64,000 bases of DNA from UBA1672 sp050633505 (GTDB taxonomy: Bacteria > Pseudomonadota > Alphaproteobacteria > Micavibrionales > Micavibrionaceae), in assembly GCA_050633505.1 (NCBI GenBank), contig JBOEGQ010000010.1:192667-256666 (forward strand), read 5' to 3'. Below are positions 33,670-43,260 of the stretch, in pieces. How positions within the stretch are numbered: position 1 is the first letter of the stretch; the number at the start of each line of letters is the position of its first letter. Made by a program: the position numbers and the translations under genes. Under the pieces are notes generated by a model that searched no databases, was not told where the DNA came from, and saw only the letters and a list, made by a program, of their open reading frames with translations.

Positions 33670-34053
33670 TTACCCTGGTAGAAGTGCGACAGAAACCCGG
33701 CGCCCCTCTGCCATTAAAACATTATATGTACGACAAGCGGCACCTGTATCCATACTATCAACGGATAACCCCGCACTCTTCAGCTCACGGCGAAGCGCAA
33801 CAGGTAATATAGCCATATTTCGTCCACACCCTAATAATACAACATCAATGTCATCTGAGTTCTCAGCCAAAACTTTAAAGTGGCCAATATTAAGATCGGA
33901 AACATCCGTGATTTCGCCAACATCCCACGGTTCAATATGGTCAGAAGAAAGAATAATCGCGTGTTCGTAAGATTCACCACTTACCTTAAACACACCTCCC
34001 GCATAGCTTTGGATAATATGCTGTCCTTTACGAACCAGAGGTGTGACGTCCAT
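33670..34053 (-). CDS. Mth938-like (DUF498, NDUFAF3-type) domain protein
   Basis: A 127-residue single-domain protein of the Mth938/NDUFAF3 fold. Family features are GGVFKVSGESYEHAIIL, the central DVVLLGCGRNMAILP and the C-terminal MDTGAACRTYNVLMAEGRRVSVALLPG. NDUFAF3 is a mitochondrial complex I assembly factor, and bacterial homologues next to secF are widespread in alphaproteobacteria. Its ATG overlaps the secF stop by one base (TGATG), so the two are translationally coupled. A role in complex I biogenesis is inference. Confidence 0.88.
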   Translation of the reverse strand: MDVTPLVRKGQHIIQSYAGGVFKVSGESYEHAIILSSDHIEPWDVGEITDVSDLNIGHFKVLAENSDDIDVVLLGCGRNMAILPVALRRELKSAGLSVDSMDTGAACRTYNVLMAEGRRVSVALLPG

Positions 34054-35057
34054 CAGGCACTCTCCACCACATCAGATGGCTTTTCTGCCTGTGATTCCTG
34101 CTCTGTATCGCTACCATCTATGTTACCACGGTTGATATTCATCAAAAGCAACACGGGCGCGGCAACAAAGATCGAGGAATAAGTACCAATTCCGATACCG
34201 AAAATTAACGCATAGACAAAGCCGCGGATAACCTCACCGCCAAATATATATAATGCCAAAAGCGCCAAAAACGTCGTCACAGACGTCATCAGGGTACGTG
34301 ACAATGTTTGGTTCACTGAGAAGTTAAACAACTCAGGCAATGGCTTTTTCTTATATTTACGGAGATTTTCTCTAATCCGATCAAAAACCACAACAGTATC
34401 GTTAATAGAATACCCTGCAATCATCAAAATCGCAGCCACAGTCGATAAATTGAATTCCAACTGCGTAAAAGCAAATAAACCAACCGTTGCTATCGCATCA
34501 TGAATAAGAGCAACAATCGCGGCAATACCAAATTGCCATTCAAATCGGAACCAAATATATGTCAGTATCCCAATCAATGAGAATAAAACCGCATAAAGCC
34601 CCTGTTTTTTAAGCTCTGCCCCAACTTGAGGTCCAACAAATTCAACACGACGGTAATCAATTTTTTGCCCTTCAAATGCTTCGGACAACGTCTCTCGCAC
34701 CAAAGAAATCGCCACCTTATTGGGGTCTTCGTGTTCATCCTTATTCCAGCCTTCCGGCTTTTCCTGCTCTGGTAAACGAATAAGAAGATCATCCGGCTGC
34801 CCGAATTCCTGAATAGAAATGGAGCCAAGCCTCAAATCGTTCAACACCGTACGTAACGCCTCAAGGTTCGGCTCAACAGGTGTACGAACTTCAATCATCG
34901 TACCACCTGTGAAATCAATCCCCATATTCAACCCACGTTGCGCCGTTAAGCCAATCGAAGCAATAATAATAAAGAACGACACAACATAAGCGGCATAGCG
35001 TAAGCCTATGAAGTTTATATTACTATTCTGAGAAACAAGTCTTAATCCACGCATCAT
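34053..35057 (-). CDS. secF: Protein translocase subunit SecF
   Basis: Works with SecD and YajC to drive late steps of protein export using the proton motive force. A 334-residue protein with six predicted transmembrane helices. It shows the N-terminal GIDFTGGTMIEVRTP, the periplasmic domain, VGPQVGAELKKQG, the conserved MIAGYSINDTVVVFDRIREN, and NFSVNQTLSRTLMTS. The C-terminal tail is acidic. It starts at ATG 35057, 10 bp after secD. Confidence 0.97.
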   Translation of the reverse strand: MMRGLRLVSQNSNINFIGLRYAAYVVSFFIIIASIGLTAQRGLNMGIDFTGGTMIEVRTPVEPNLEALRTVLNDLRLGSISIQEFGQPDDLLIRLPEQEKPEGWNKDEHEDPNKVAISLVRETLSEAFEGQKIDYRRVEFVGPQVGAELKKQGLYAVLFSLIGILTYIWFRFEWQFGIAAIVALIHDAIATVGLFAFTQLEFNLSTVAAILMIAGYSINDTVVVFDRIRENLRKYKKKPLPELFNFSVNQTLSRTLMTSVTTFLALLALYIFGGEVIRGFVYALIFGIGIGTYSSIFVAAPVLLLMNINRGNIDGSDTEQESQAEKPSDVVESA

Positions 35058-35066
35058 TATACCTTT

Positions 35067-36623
35067 TTATATCGGCAATTTATTAGGGCGTTTCTGCCGC
35101 AGCCATAACACAACAAACAGCCGTGTCACCATAATTGCCGAGAAGAACGACGTCATAATTCCAACACCTAGTGTCACCGCAAACCCCTTAATCGGGCCAG
35201 TTCCAAATGAGAACAAAATCAAAGCTGCAATTAATGTCGTCAAATTAGAGTCAATGATCGTTGCCATTGCACGAGAATAACCAATATCCACTGCCGAAAT
35301 AGCACTCCGTCCAGCGGCGGTCTCCTCACGAACACGTTCGAAAATCAAAACATTGGCATCAACGGCCATACCAACTGTCAACACAATCCCCGCAATACCC
35401 GGTAACGTCAACGTTGCCTGTAAAGAAGATAATATCGCAAGAATCAAAGATATATTCACCACAAGAGCCATATTCGCCATCAAACCAAACAAACCATAGC
35501 AAATCAGCATAAACACAAAAACCAACGCCAAACCAATTAAGCTTGCCACCTTTCCGGCAGCGACAGAATCCGCGCCGAGAGATGGCCCAACCGTACGCTC
35601 TTCAACAACGGTCAGATCAGCCGGCAACGCCCCTGCCCGTAATAAGAGTGAAAGTTCATTGGCTTCCTGCACATCAAAGCCACCTGAGATTTGACCAGAT
35701 CCGCCACAAATTGCCTCATTAATACGTGGTGCGCTTATAACCTGCGCATCAAGCACAATGGCAAATGGCTCTCCAACATTTTTACGGCTAACATCACAGA
35801 ACTTACGCGCACCAACCGCGTTAAAACGAAAACTTACAACCGTTTCGCCTGTATTTTGATCAAACCTTGGCTGCGCATCATCAAGCATATCGCCTGTAAT
35901 AATTGCGCGGCGCTTTACATTGATTTTTTCTAGTGGGTTTTCTGCAAAAGGCAAAGAAAGCTCTGTCACCTTTTTACGACCGGAACCACCGACCAAGTGA
36001 AACCCTAGTTTGGCTGTTTTACCAACAAGATTACGCAGCTGCGCAGAATCTGCACCGGGCACCTGAATAACAACACGGCGCTCACCCTGTCTTTGAATAA
36101 CAGGTTCTGTTGTTCCAAATTCATCAATACGTCTGCGGACAACCTCAATAACCTGAGAAATTGTTTGATCCTGCACCTGTTTAATATAAGCCTCATCCGG
36201 TTTCACAGTGATACCAAGACCATCTGTATCTTCGGTAATCAAAAGGCGAGGATCATCTTTACGAATTTTTACCTTTATCGTTTGAATATCCGCTGCACTT
36301 TCAAGGGCAATATAAATTCCTTTATCAAGGACAGAAGCTTCGCGCTTTGCAATTTTGCTCTCTTTTAAAAAATCGGAATATTCCTGCACAAGGTTATCAG
36401 CACGCTCTTCAAAGACTGCATCCATATCCACTTCATATAGAAGGTGTGCACCCCCCCGAAGGTCAAGGCCAAGGTTAACCGTCTTTTTCGGCATCCAGTC
36501 AGGCAGGCTTTCATTCATCCACTGATAAGTAGACGAAGAAACCAGATTAGGGGAACTATAGGAAACGCCGTATAAACATACGGCCAGAATTAAGAAAATT
36601 TTCCAATTGGATATTTGTGTCAT
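35067..36623 (-). CDS. secD: Protein translocase subunit SecD
   Basis: The SecD partner of SecF, 518 residues, with an N-terminal transmembrane helix, a long periplasmic P1 domain (LGLDLRGGAHLLYEVDM near residue 50, IDEFGTTEPVIQRQGERRVVIQVPG) and a C-terminal block of five helices. The block has the conserved GPSLGADSVAAGK and AVDANVLIFERVREE motifs and ends with GTGPIKGFAVTLGVGIMTSFFSAI. It lies between yajC (11 bp) and secF (10 bp), the standard operon order. Confidence 0.97.
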   Translation of the reverse strand: MTQISNWKIFLILAVCLYGVSYSSPNLVSSSTYQWMNESLPDWMPKKTVNLGLDLRGGAHLLYEVDMDAVFEERADNLVQEYSDFLKESKIAKREASVLDKGIYIALESAADIQTIKVKIRKDDPRLLITEDTDGLGITVKPDEAYIKQVQDQTISQVIEVVRRRIDEFGTTEPVIQRQGERRVVIQVPGADSAQLRNLVGKTAKLGFHLVGGSGRKKVTELSLPFAENPLEKINVKRRAIITGDMLDDAQPRFDQNTGETVVSFRFNAVGARKFCDVSRKNVGEPFAIVLDAQVISAPRINEAICGGSGQISGGFDVQEANELSLLLRAGALPADLTVVEERTVGPSLGADSVAAGKVASLIGLALVFVFMLICYGLFGLMANMALVVNISLILAILSSLQATLTLPGIAGIVLTVGMAVDANVLIFERVREETAAGRSAISAVDIGYSRAMATIIDSNLTTLIAALILFSFGTGPIKGFAVTLGVGIMTSFFSAIMVTRLFVVLWLRQKRPNKLPI

Positions 36624-36633
36624 TTACGCGTCT

Positions 36634-37041
36634 TTATTTGCCTTTTTTGGCATTTTTCTCTTTGTTATCAGGCGCAGGCGTATCATTCGCGACCGGCTTA
36701 AGATCTGCCTTGCCCTGTATCATAGAACGTAGCGCAGTCACCTTAACGCCATTCCCAAGATCAACAACAACCTCTTTTTCATCTAAGAGCTTATCAACTT
36801 TGCCGACAAGACCACCACCTGTTACAACACGGTCTCCTTTTTTCAAGCCACCTAACATTTCGCTATGCTCTTTAAAGCGGCGCTGTTGTGGCATGATAAG
36901 TAAAACATAGAATAACCCGACGAGAATAACGACAAGCCCCATATTCCAAACAAAGGCCTCCATCGGGGTTGGGGCATTCGCCAAATCTGTCAAGTCACCT
37001 GTGGCTTCTTGTGCTGCTGCATAAGCTTTTGAAATAAGCAT
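36634..37041 (-). CDS. yajC: Preprotein translocase subunit YajC
   Basis: A 135-residue single-pass membrane protein associated with SecDF. It has a short N-terminus (MLISKAYAAAQ), a transmembrane helix (MGLVVILVGLFYVLLIMPQQRRFK) and the conserved cytoplasmic block GGLKKGDRVVTGGGLVGKV. The same frame is open far upstream, but ATG 37041 has AGGAG 7 nt before it and gives the family length. The C-terminal tail is Lys/Ala-rich. First gene of yajC-secD-secF-Mth938. Confidence 0.96.
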   Translation of the reverse strand: MLISKAYAAAQEATGDLTDLANAPTPMEAFVWNMGLVVILVGLFYVLLIMPQQRRFKEHSEMLGGLKKGDRVVTGGGLVGKVDKLLDEKEVVVDLGNGVKVTALRSMIQGKADLKPVANDTPAPDNKEKNAKKGK

Positions 37042-37160
37042 GTACACGCTCCTGAAAATTACTTTACTACAATCGGATGGACTATAAAGCCCTACCCCGT
37101 AAAGGCAAGCATTTTGCAGAAAACTTTTTAAATAATGCACCAAATTTTTACGGTGAGCTT

Positions 37161-38273
37161 TTATAAACGCCCTAAAAAGCGCATCGCCCGTATATGAAAC
37201 ATGGCTGCCCATAGAAACAGCAACGCACCAAGAAGAAGTCCGCCGCTCAGTCCCCAATTAAACACACCCCGATCAATAATCGCGTCATCAGGATCATACG
37301 GATAATATAAAACACTCACCTTTTCACCAACATCATGCAAAGCGTGACTGGCTCCGACATTATCCTCAAACTCAATATTACGGTCTGTTTCAATGAATTG
37401 AATAACAGAGTAATAGGTATAACTACTGCCTTCAGAAGAATTGTTATACTCACTACGGATACGAACAACTTCACCGATAGATTCTTTACCGTTTTGCAGA
37501 CGATCCCACATGCTTATCCCCGCATAATATGAACCACCTAATAGCCCGACAGCAATCAAACCAAATACCGCGATAAAAATCGGTGCACGCTTATAACGCA
37601 CACGAAGACGCGCCATAATTTCTGCTTTGGATAAGGGGACACTGCTTTCTACAGGTGCAGATGACGATGATCTAACTCGTATACCTTGTTCTTTTAATTC
37701 CTCTAAGCCATCTTCCCACTCTTCAGGAGACATTTGCTTAAACCCTGCGTATACCTTACTTAATACAGGGTAACATTTATATGCAATATACCCGAAAACA
37801 GCGCCCACAACCAAAACCATCGACATATTGAACTCAAACATTCTGATCGCCTCTGACATCACATAAACGCCAGGTAAAAAGAAAGCAGAGCCAAACAACA
37901 GTAATATAAGTGATGGGCGCCTTGTCTTTTCAGGCGCAGAAGGAAACACCATCAACTTTACTTTTTTACCGGGAAGACGCCCCATTAAAAAACCGGATGC
38001 CGATGGACTAACCTGCTCGCGCTTCTGACCATTCGGTAATGTGAAAGATAAAACGGAATGATACATTTCGCCCGTATAGTTTTTCTTCGCACTATCCGAC
38101 TGCTTATGATTGACATTTATACCTGTAATTATCCCATTAATCTTATAGGACATAATACGCCAATATAGCTCCCACCCGAGGATACCACCACCAACCCCCA
38201 TAAACGCGATACCCATAATAAAAAGGCCAAGTTGATGCCAAGCAGAAACAGCCCCAAAAATCATATCAAACAC
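37161..38273 (-). CDS. Membrane protein with two DUF3592-like repeats
   Basis: A 370-residue protein with two copies of the same plan: a transmembrane helix, a small beta domain with a 'Y...V.F' core, and closing helices. Equivalent segments are NGIITGINVNHKQ...YHSVLSFTLPNGQ in the first repeat, and GEVVRIRSEYNN...YYSVIQFIETD with GEKVSVLYYPYDPDDAIID in the second. The last is the DUF3592 signature. Its function is unknown. It lies upstream of yajC on the same strand with 119 bp between, and 10 bp downstream of the LysM-M23 gene. Confidence 0.75.
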   Translation of the reverse strand: MFDMIFGAVSAWHQLGLFIMGIAFMGVGGGILGWELYWRIMSYKINGIITGINVNHKQSDSAKKNYTGEMYHSVLSFTLPNGQKREQVSPSASGFLMGRLPGKKVKLMVFPSAPEKTRRPSLILLLFGSAFFLPGVYVMSEAIRMFEFNMSMVLVVGAVFGYIAYKCYPVLSKVYAGFKQMSPEEWEDGLEELKEQGIRVRSSSSAPVESSVPLSKAEIMARLRVRYKRAPIFIAVFGLIAVGLLGGSYYAGISMWDRLQNGKESIGEVVRIRSEYNNSSEGSSYTYYSVIQFIETDRNIEFEDNVGASHALHDVGEKVSVLYYPYDPDDAIIDRGVFNWGLSGGLLLGALLFLWAAMFHIRAMRFLGRL

Positions 38274-38283
38274 GCTGATCTCC

Positions 38284-39336
38284 CTATTTAACGTATTTAC
38301 TTGGGTTCATCGCAGATGTACCACGCCTTAACTCAAAGTGTAACTGTGGTGAAGAGACCGACCCGGTTGAGCCAACTGTACCAATTGATCCCCCACGTTT
38401 AATGACCTGCCCCTTAGCAACTGATATTTTATCAAGATGTGCGTATGCGCTCATCCATTGATTATCATGACGAAGTAAAATCAAATTCCCAGACCCCTTT
38501 AATGCATTACCTGTATAGACAACAACACCGTTTTCCGCTGCTTTCACAGAGGTACCACGCGGCGCGGCGATATTTATTCCATCATTATGAAGCCCGTTTT
38601 TCTTCACACCATAATTGGATAAAACACGCCCGCGCACCGGACGCATAAACAACGATGAAGAGCGCTTTGGCGTTCTGGTATAGACCTTACTGACTTTTGT
38701 GACTTTCGGCTTGGTCTGTGGGACGGGAACACCATTATCCGCCATAACAGATGGTGAACGCGCAGGTGCCTTCTGCGATGGAAGAGATGGTTTTTGAGAT
38801 GGACGAACCACAGTATCATTTGATACCGGCGTTTGCGGCGCGCGCGCATCTGACGATAAGGAGACAACAGGCTTTTTCGGCGCAACCGAAGAGGCACTGG
38901 CCTTACGGGTCACAGATGGTAAGCGTAACACCTGCCCGACACGAAGAGTATAGGGAGAACGCATATTATTCAGGCGTGCAACTTCTGAAGTATCAACACC
39001 AAAAAGGCGTGAAATACCGTAAAGTGTCTCTCCCGTACGGACGGTATATTCCTGCGGTGGGGGTAAACGCAGACGCTGTCCTTCATAGAGATGAAAAGGA
39101 GGTTGTAACGTATTCAAAACGGCAAGATCACGCATCGGCAAACGATAACGGTTCGAGATACTATATAATGTATCCCCACGTGAAACATTATGAACCCCCG
39201 CACTTCCCGCACCACTTTGTGTACCATGTACAGTCACAGGTGCAGGCGAACGCCCGCCCATCCCCAAACAAGAGGAAAGCAACAAACATATAGAAACAAG
39301 AAAAACGGAACGAATGTTCATGCCCCTATCATACAC
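38284..39336 (-). CDS. LysM and M23 (LytM) domain lipoprotein, probably an amidase activator
   Basis: A 350-residue outer-membrane-type lipoprotein with signal ending LLLSSC, two LysM domains (SRGDTLYSISNRYRLP and RTGETLYGISRLFGVD, about 47-140), a Pro/Ser-rich linker and a C-terminal M23 domain. In the M23 domain the usual zinc-ligand motif H-x3-D reads LHNDGINIA, with Asn at the Asp position, while YAHLDK and QLHFEL are kept. This degenerate form is typical of NlpD/EnvC-type activators of peptidoglycan amidases at division. ATG 39336 is used; 39321 also fits but has no usable Shine-Dalgarno. It lies next to pcm, as nlpD often does. Confidence 0.88.
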   Translation of the reverse strand: MYDRGMNIRSVFLVSICLLLSSCLGMGGRSPAPVTVHGTQSGAGSAGVHNVSRGDTLYSISNRYRLPMRDLAVLNTLQPPFHLYEGQRLRLPPPQEYTVRTGETLYGISRLFGVDTSEVARLNNMRSPYTLRVGQVLRLPSVTRKASASSVAPKKPVVSLSSDARAPQTPVSNDTVVRPSQKPSLPSQKAPARSPSVMADNGVPVPQTKPKVTKVSKVYTRTPKRSSSLFMRPVRGRVLSNYGVKKNGLHNDGINIAAPRGTSVKAAENGVVVYTGNALKGSGNLILLRHDNQWMSAYAHLDKISVAKGQVIKRGGSIGTVGSTGSVSSPQLHFELRRGTSAMNPSKYVK

Positions 39337-39366
39337 TGCTCGGCAAAGATAATCATTATGAAATTA

Positions 39367-40050
39367 TCACGCCTCTGCCATGTCATTGATTTCATGTGAA
39401 ACATCCGGTAGTAACGGAACAAAGCGAACAGGAGCCACATTTTTAACGGCGTAAGCTTCTTCACTTTCCTTTTTATAAAGCTTTAAGGTCTGCGCTCCCG
39501 GCTCTCCCACCGGAATAATCATCATCCCGCCAACCTTAATTTGATCCAATAATGCCTGAGGTGGCTTCGTACGTGCCGCCGCCGTAACAATAATCTTATC
39601 AAACGGATCTTGCCCGATACCTTGTATTGTCGGCCAACCTTTCATCCCATCAGCCACAATCGGTGTAATATTTGTAAGGCGTAAGGCATGCAAGCGCTTC
39701 TCCGCATCTTTTTGCAAATGCTCATGACGTTCAATTGTATAAACACGGCGCGCAAGATGAGACAAAACCGCGCATTGATATCCGCACCCTGTACCGATTT
39801 CCAGCACCTTATCACGATCTGATATTTTCAAGGATTGGGTCATCAATGCAACAACAAAGGGTTGGCTTATTGTCTGACCAAGACCAATCGGAAGTGCAAT
39901 ATCCTCCCACGCCCGATCATGCGCCTGAATTGGAACAAATGCATCACGCGGCACACGTTCAATTGCGGAAAGAACATCCGTATCCGTAATTCCCTTATTA
40001 CGGAGTTCCATAATCAAACGAATACGCTTATTCATTGCCTGAGTATTCAT
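39367..40050 (-). CDS. pcm: Protein-L-isoaspartate O-methyltransferase
   Basis: Repairs isoaspartyl residues in aged proteins using S-adenosylmethionine. About 227 residues. Typical motifs are AIERVPRDAFVP, the GLGQTISQPFVVALMTQ block, the SAM-binding VLEIGTGCGYQCAVL, and IIVTAAA. From ATG 40050 the Shine-Dalgarno GGAAGAG is 7 nt away; an in-frame ATG at 40071 overlaps the previous gene. It lies between the DUF4153 gene and the LysM-M23 gene. Confidence 0.95.
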   Translation of the reverse strand: MNTQAMNKRIRLIMELRNKGITDTDVLSAIERVPRDAFVPIQAHDRAWEDIALPIGLGQTISQPFVVALMTQSLKISDRDKVLEIGTGCGYQCAVLSHLARRVYTIERHEHLQKDAEKRLHALRLTNITPIVADGMKGWPTIQGIGQDPFDKIIVTAAARTKPPQALLDQIKVGGMMIIPVGEPGAQTLKLYKKESEEAYAVKNVAPVRFVPLLPDVSHEINDMAEA

Positions 40051-40054
40051 TATA

Positions 40055-41881
40055 TTACTCTTCCCTATCATCTTTCAGACGCAACAAAATCGCGACGGCA
40101 ATGCTATCGATTTCTGGCTTATCATCATTAATTTCACCATACAGGCTGTTTACAAACAACCGCACGACCGCGTGATCTGTATTAAAGTCCTTAAACGGTA
40201 AGTCGGTTTCATAGGCAGAGATATTACCATATTGAACCAACTCTTCGATAAAACCCCCAATATCTTCTTCCAGAATAATGCGATCATCAATACGCAATAT
40301 CAATGTACGATGATCTTTCAACATACCGAAAAACTCACGATCATTGGTAAAGGAATACCCATAGGATTTGTTTCGTTCATATAAAAGCAAATCTATATTG
40401 TCCAAATAAACATCGAACCCTTTGATCTCCATAACCGGACGGTGATTATCCCATATATTGAAATATCGTGTATCACGCTGGCTTAGATATCTGTGTATAT
40501 ATGGAAAGCCGAGCTGAGTCTCAATTTGCTCTCTATTGATACATACGGAAACATTATTATCTTCATCACGCTGCTTCAATCCGTAATCTTTATCATGCCC
40601 GTATTCAAACCATTGACGAAGGACTTCATATCGCTCTGTATTACAGAGATAATCAATAACAGAACTTATATTCTTGCGATCATCCCATGATACATCAGAA
40701 ATATTTTGAACCTTCATAACTTGTCCATCAACCAGTAGGCCATTCTTTATGAGTAATACCTCAAGACGTGCGGACTGGCTATATCCCGATACATTCACGC
40801 CACTCCACGGGCCAAAGGACGCAAGGATCATTAAGGCACTTAACGTCATGGGAATAATTTTAATAGGCAATTTTGTAAAACTATTCCCCAGCGCAATAAT
40901 CACAAACCATATCGCCGATATCACGATCATATAACGCGATTCTGTTATGCCATAGGCACTTACCCTTTCCCAGATGGCGTAAAAATGAAAACAAACAGGA
41001 ATAATAAGCGCGGGAAAAAAGATACGATGAAAGAAACGTAATTGAACGGCACCATCATTACGCAATGGGAAAGATGCAAGATACGTGACAACCCCTGCCC
41101 CGACAAATCCCGTAATCATATAGGCCAGATGTCCGTTCGGCACATCACCTGTTATCAATATCTTGATGAAATACGCATATAGAATAAGTAAATACACAAA
41201 CACCATTGGCGCAGAAATCCAATTCATAATGAATTTCAATCCCGGCGGATCATGACAATCATCTTCTGTAAATTCAAAACGTTTCGGCACCCAACTTAAC
41301 GCATATATCGGCCCCAAGACTAATGACGCAAAAAGCCATATATCGGCATATACTTCTCCTTCAATATCAACATCAAACAGAATGTTAATCGCGCTTAACG
41401 CAACACTAAGCCCCCCTGCAAATAAAATAAGCGCCGCATAGGAAACAATCACACCGAACCAAATCATGCGATTGAAAAACCAAACAGACAGATCATCCCC
41501 TTTCGTCAAATATGGTGCAAACATCAACATTAAGAGCAAAGCAGGTAGTAAGAAAAGAAGGTTAATACCCCACATATGCGTTGTAAAAACCAAAACGGCA
41601 ATTGCACCAAACCCTGATAGCGAGAGTAAAAGCGCCTGTGCTTTTAACCAGCACCTACTCTCTGCAACCAACGTTGAAACACCAAACCAAAAGTAACAGC
41701 ATCCAAACACGGAGATAAGGCGAAAAATATTTTCTTCATCGTCATCAATAACATCATGAACAATCATGATCCCGATGAAGAACAAAGCCACAGAACAAAA
41801 TACAGACAAAGGAAAGCGTTTGACGGTATCGTAGAGTTCATCAAACGGTAATAGCCTCTCCATTAAATTCTTGATGCCCAT
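40055..41881 (-). CDS. DUF4153 family integral membrane protein
   Basis: A 608-residue protein with about ten or more transmembrane helices in residues 20-375, followed by a soluble C-terminal domain (about 380-608) rich in Asp and Tyr. The helix pattern, together with SWVPKRFEFTEDDCHDPPGLKFIMNWISAPMVFVYLLILYAY split across two helices, matches the DUF4153 group. Function is unknown. A strong GGGGGG-type Shine-Dalgarno precedes ATG 41881. It sits between serS and pcm, where surE is common in relatives. Confidence 0.8.
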   Translation of the reverse strand: MGIKNLMERLLPFDELYDTVKRFPLSVFCSVALFFIGIMIVHDVIDDDEENIFRLISVFGCCYFWFGVSTLVAESRCWLKAQALLLSLSGFGAIAVLVFTTHMWGINLLFLLPALLLMLMFAPYLTKGDDLSVWFFNRMIWFGVIVSYAALILFAGGLSVALSAINILFDVDIEGEVYADIWLFASLVLGPIYALSWVPKRFEFTEDDCHDPPGLKFIMNWISAPMVFVYLLILYAYFIKILITGDVPNGHLAYMITGFVGAGVVTYLASFPLRNDGAVQLRFFHRIFFPALIIPVCFHFYAIWERVSAYGITESRYMIVISAIWFVIIALGNSFTKLPIKIIPMTLSALMILASFGPWSGVNVSGYSQSARLEVLLIKNGLLVDGQVMKVQNISDVSWDDRKNISSVIDYLCNTERYEVLRQWFEYGHDKDYGLKQRDEDNNVSVCINREQIETQLGFPYIHRYLSQRDTRYFNIWDNHRPVMEIKGFDVYLDNIDLLLYERNKSYGYSFTNDREFFGMLKDHRTLILRIDDRIILEEDIGGFIEELVQYGNISAYETDLPFKDFNTDHAVVRLFVNSLYGEINDDKPEIDSIAVAILLRLKDDREE

Positions 41882-41906
41882 GGCTTTCCCCCCTTATGCC
41901 TATGAT

Positions 41907-43181
41907 CTATGCCTTTGTGATTTTGTCTATCCCACCCATATACGGCTTCAACACTTCAGGAACAAAGACGCCACCATCACTCGGATCATAGTAATTTTCG
42001 ATCACTGCGATCAGTGCACGTCCGACTGCGACACCAGAGCCATTAAGCGTATGAACAAAACGCGTATCTTTTGTTCCTTTCGGACGGGTGCGTGCATTCA
42101 TACGACGCGCCTGAAAATCCATACAGTTCGATACAGAGGAAATCTCTCTATATGCTTCCTGCCCGGGCAACCATGCTTCAATATCATAGGTCTTGGTCGC
42201 CCCAAAACCTGTATCCCCGCTACAAAGGACAACAGTGCGGAATGGAATTTCAAGTTTCTTAAGGACATTCTCCGCACAGCCCAACATGCGCTCATGTTCA
42301 TCTTTAGATGCTTCAGCTGTTGTTACACTCACCATTTCAACTTTATAGAATTGATGCTGACGCAGCATACCGCGTGTATCACGCCCAGCTGATCCCGCCT
42401 CTGATCTGAAACATGGGGTAAAGGCCGTATAACGCCGCGGCAGGTGTTCCTCTTCAACGATCATATCGGCAACAATATTCGTCAGAGATACTTCCGCTGT
42501 TGGAATGAGGAAATGATCTGTTTCTTTTGTACTGAACTGATCTTCTGCAAATTTAGGGAGCTGCCCCGTGCCATATAATGCATTACTACGCACCAAAAGC
42601 GGCGGTGAAACTTCCGTATATCCATGGTCTGCCGTATGCGTATCAAGGAAAAATTGCGCCAATGCACGTTCCATGCGTGCCATTCCACCACTTAACAGGG
42701 TAAAACGAGCACCGGACATTTTCGCCGCAGTTTCAAAATCAATAAGCCCGAGGCTTTCACCAATTTCAACATGGTCTGGCCCCTTTTCAAACTTTACCTC
42801 CCCCCATTTATGACGTTCAATATTATCGTCCTCATCTGCCCCGTCAGGCACATCATCCTGCATCAGGTTAGGCAAAGAAGAGAGAAGAGTATTGAGTTCT
42901 TCCGCCAACACTTTTTCTTTCTCTTCCATTTCCACCATACGATCTTTAAGTGCGGACACGGCCTCCATCTGCGCCGTTGCATCACCGCCCTCTTTCTTAA
43001 TCATGCCGATTTTCTGGGATTCGGATTTGCGCTCTGCCTGCAATTCCTGCAATGCGGTTTGGACACCTCTGCGCTCTTCATCAATCCTAAGAATTTCAGG
43101 TGTTTGCGCGTCTAAGCCTCTTCTTTTCCAACCGTCATCAAAAATTTGGGGCGCTTTGCGGATTGCACGTATATCGAACAT
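41907..43181 (-). CDS. serS: Seryl-tRNA synthetase
   Basis: Charges tRNA-Ser. Its 424 residues have the N-terminal antiparallel coiled-coil arm (about 30-105, EERRGVQTALQELQAERKS) that recognises the tRNA variable arm, and a class II catalytic core. Motif 2 is FRSEAGSAGRDTRGMLRQHQF and motif 3 is GSGVAVGRALIAVIENY; TAEVSLTN, the serine-binding segment, is present. It is divergent from the N-formylglutamate amidohydrolase gene by 79 bp. No T-box is present. Confidence 0.98.
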   Translation of the reverse strand: MFDIRAIRKAPQIFDDGWKRRGLDAQTPEILRIDEERRGVQTALQELQAERKSESQKIGMIKKEGGDATAQMEAVSALKDRMVEMEEKEKVLAEELNTLLSSLPNLMQDDVPDGADEDDNIERHKWGEVKFEKGPDHVEIGESLGLIDFETAAKMSGARFTLLSGGMARMERALAQFFLDTHTADHGYTEVSPPLLVRSNALYGTGQLPKFAEDQFSTKETDHFLIPTAEVSLTNIVADMIVEEEHLPRRYTAFTPCFRSEAGSAGRDTRGMLRQHQFYKVEMVSVTTAEASKDEHERMLGCAENVLKKLEIPFRTVVLCSGDTGFGATKTYDIEAWLPGQEAYREISSVSNCMDFQARRMNARTRPKGTKDTRFVHTLNGSGVAVGRALIAVIENYYDPSDGGVFVPEVLKPYMGGIDKITKA

Positions 43182-43260
43182 AATGATCCTTTTACTTATA
43201 TCTTTATAGATTTGTTATTTTATTAGGCTTTATTGTTAAAAGCTGGCACAGTGAAAGACA

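Noticed and set aside
37042..37257. N-terminal extension of yajC
   Set aside because: The frame is open but not family-like. ATG 37041 has an ideal Shine-Dalgarno and yields the usual length.
43182..43260. T-box or other riboswitch before serS
   Set aside because: The gap is only 79 bp, AT-rich, with no conserved T-box element or stable long stem.
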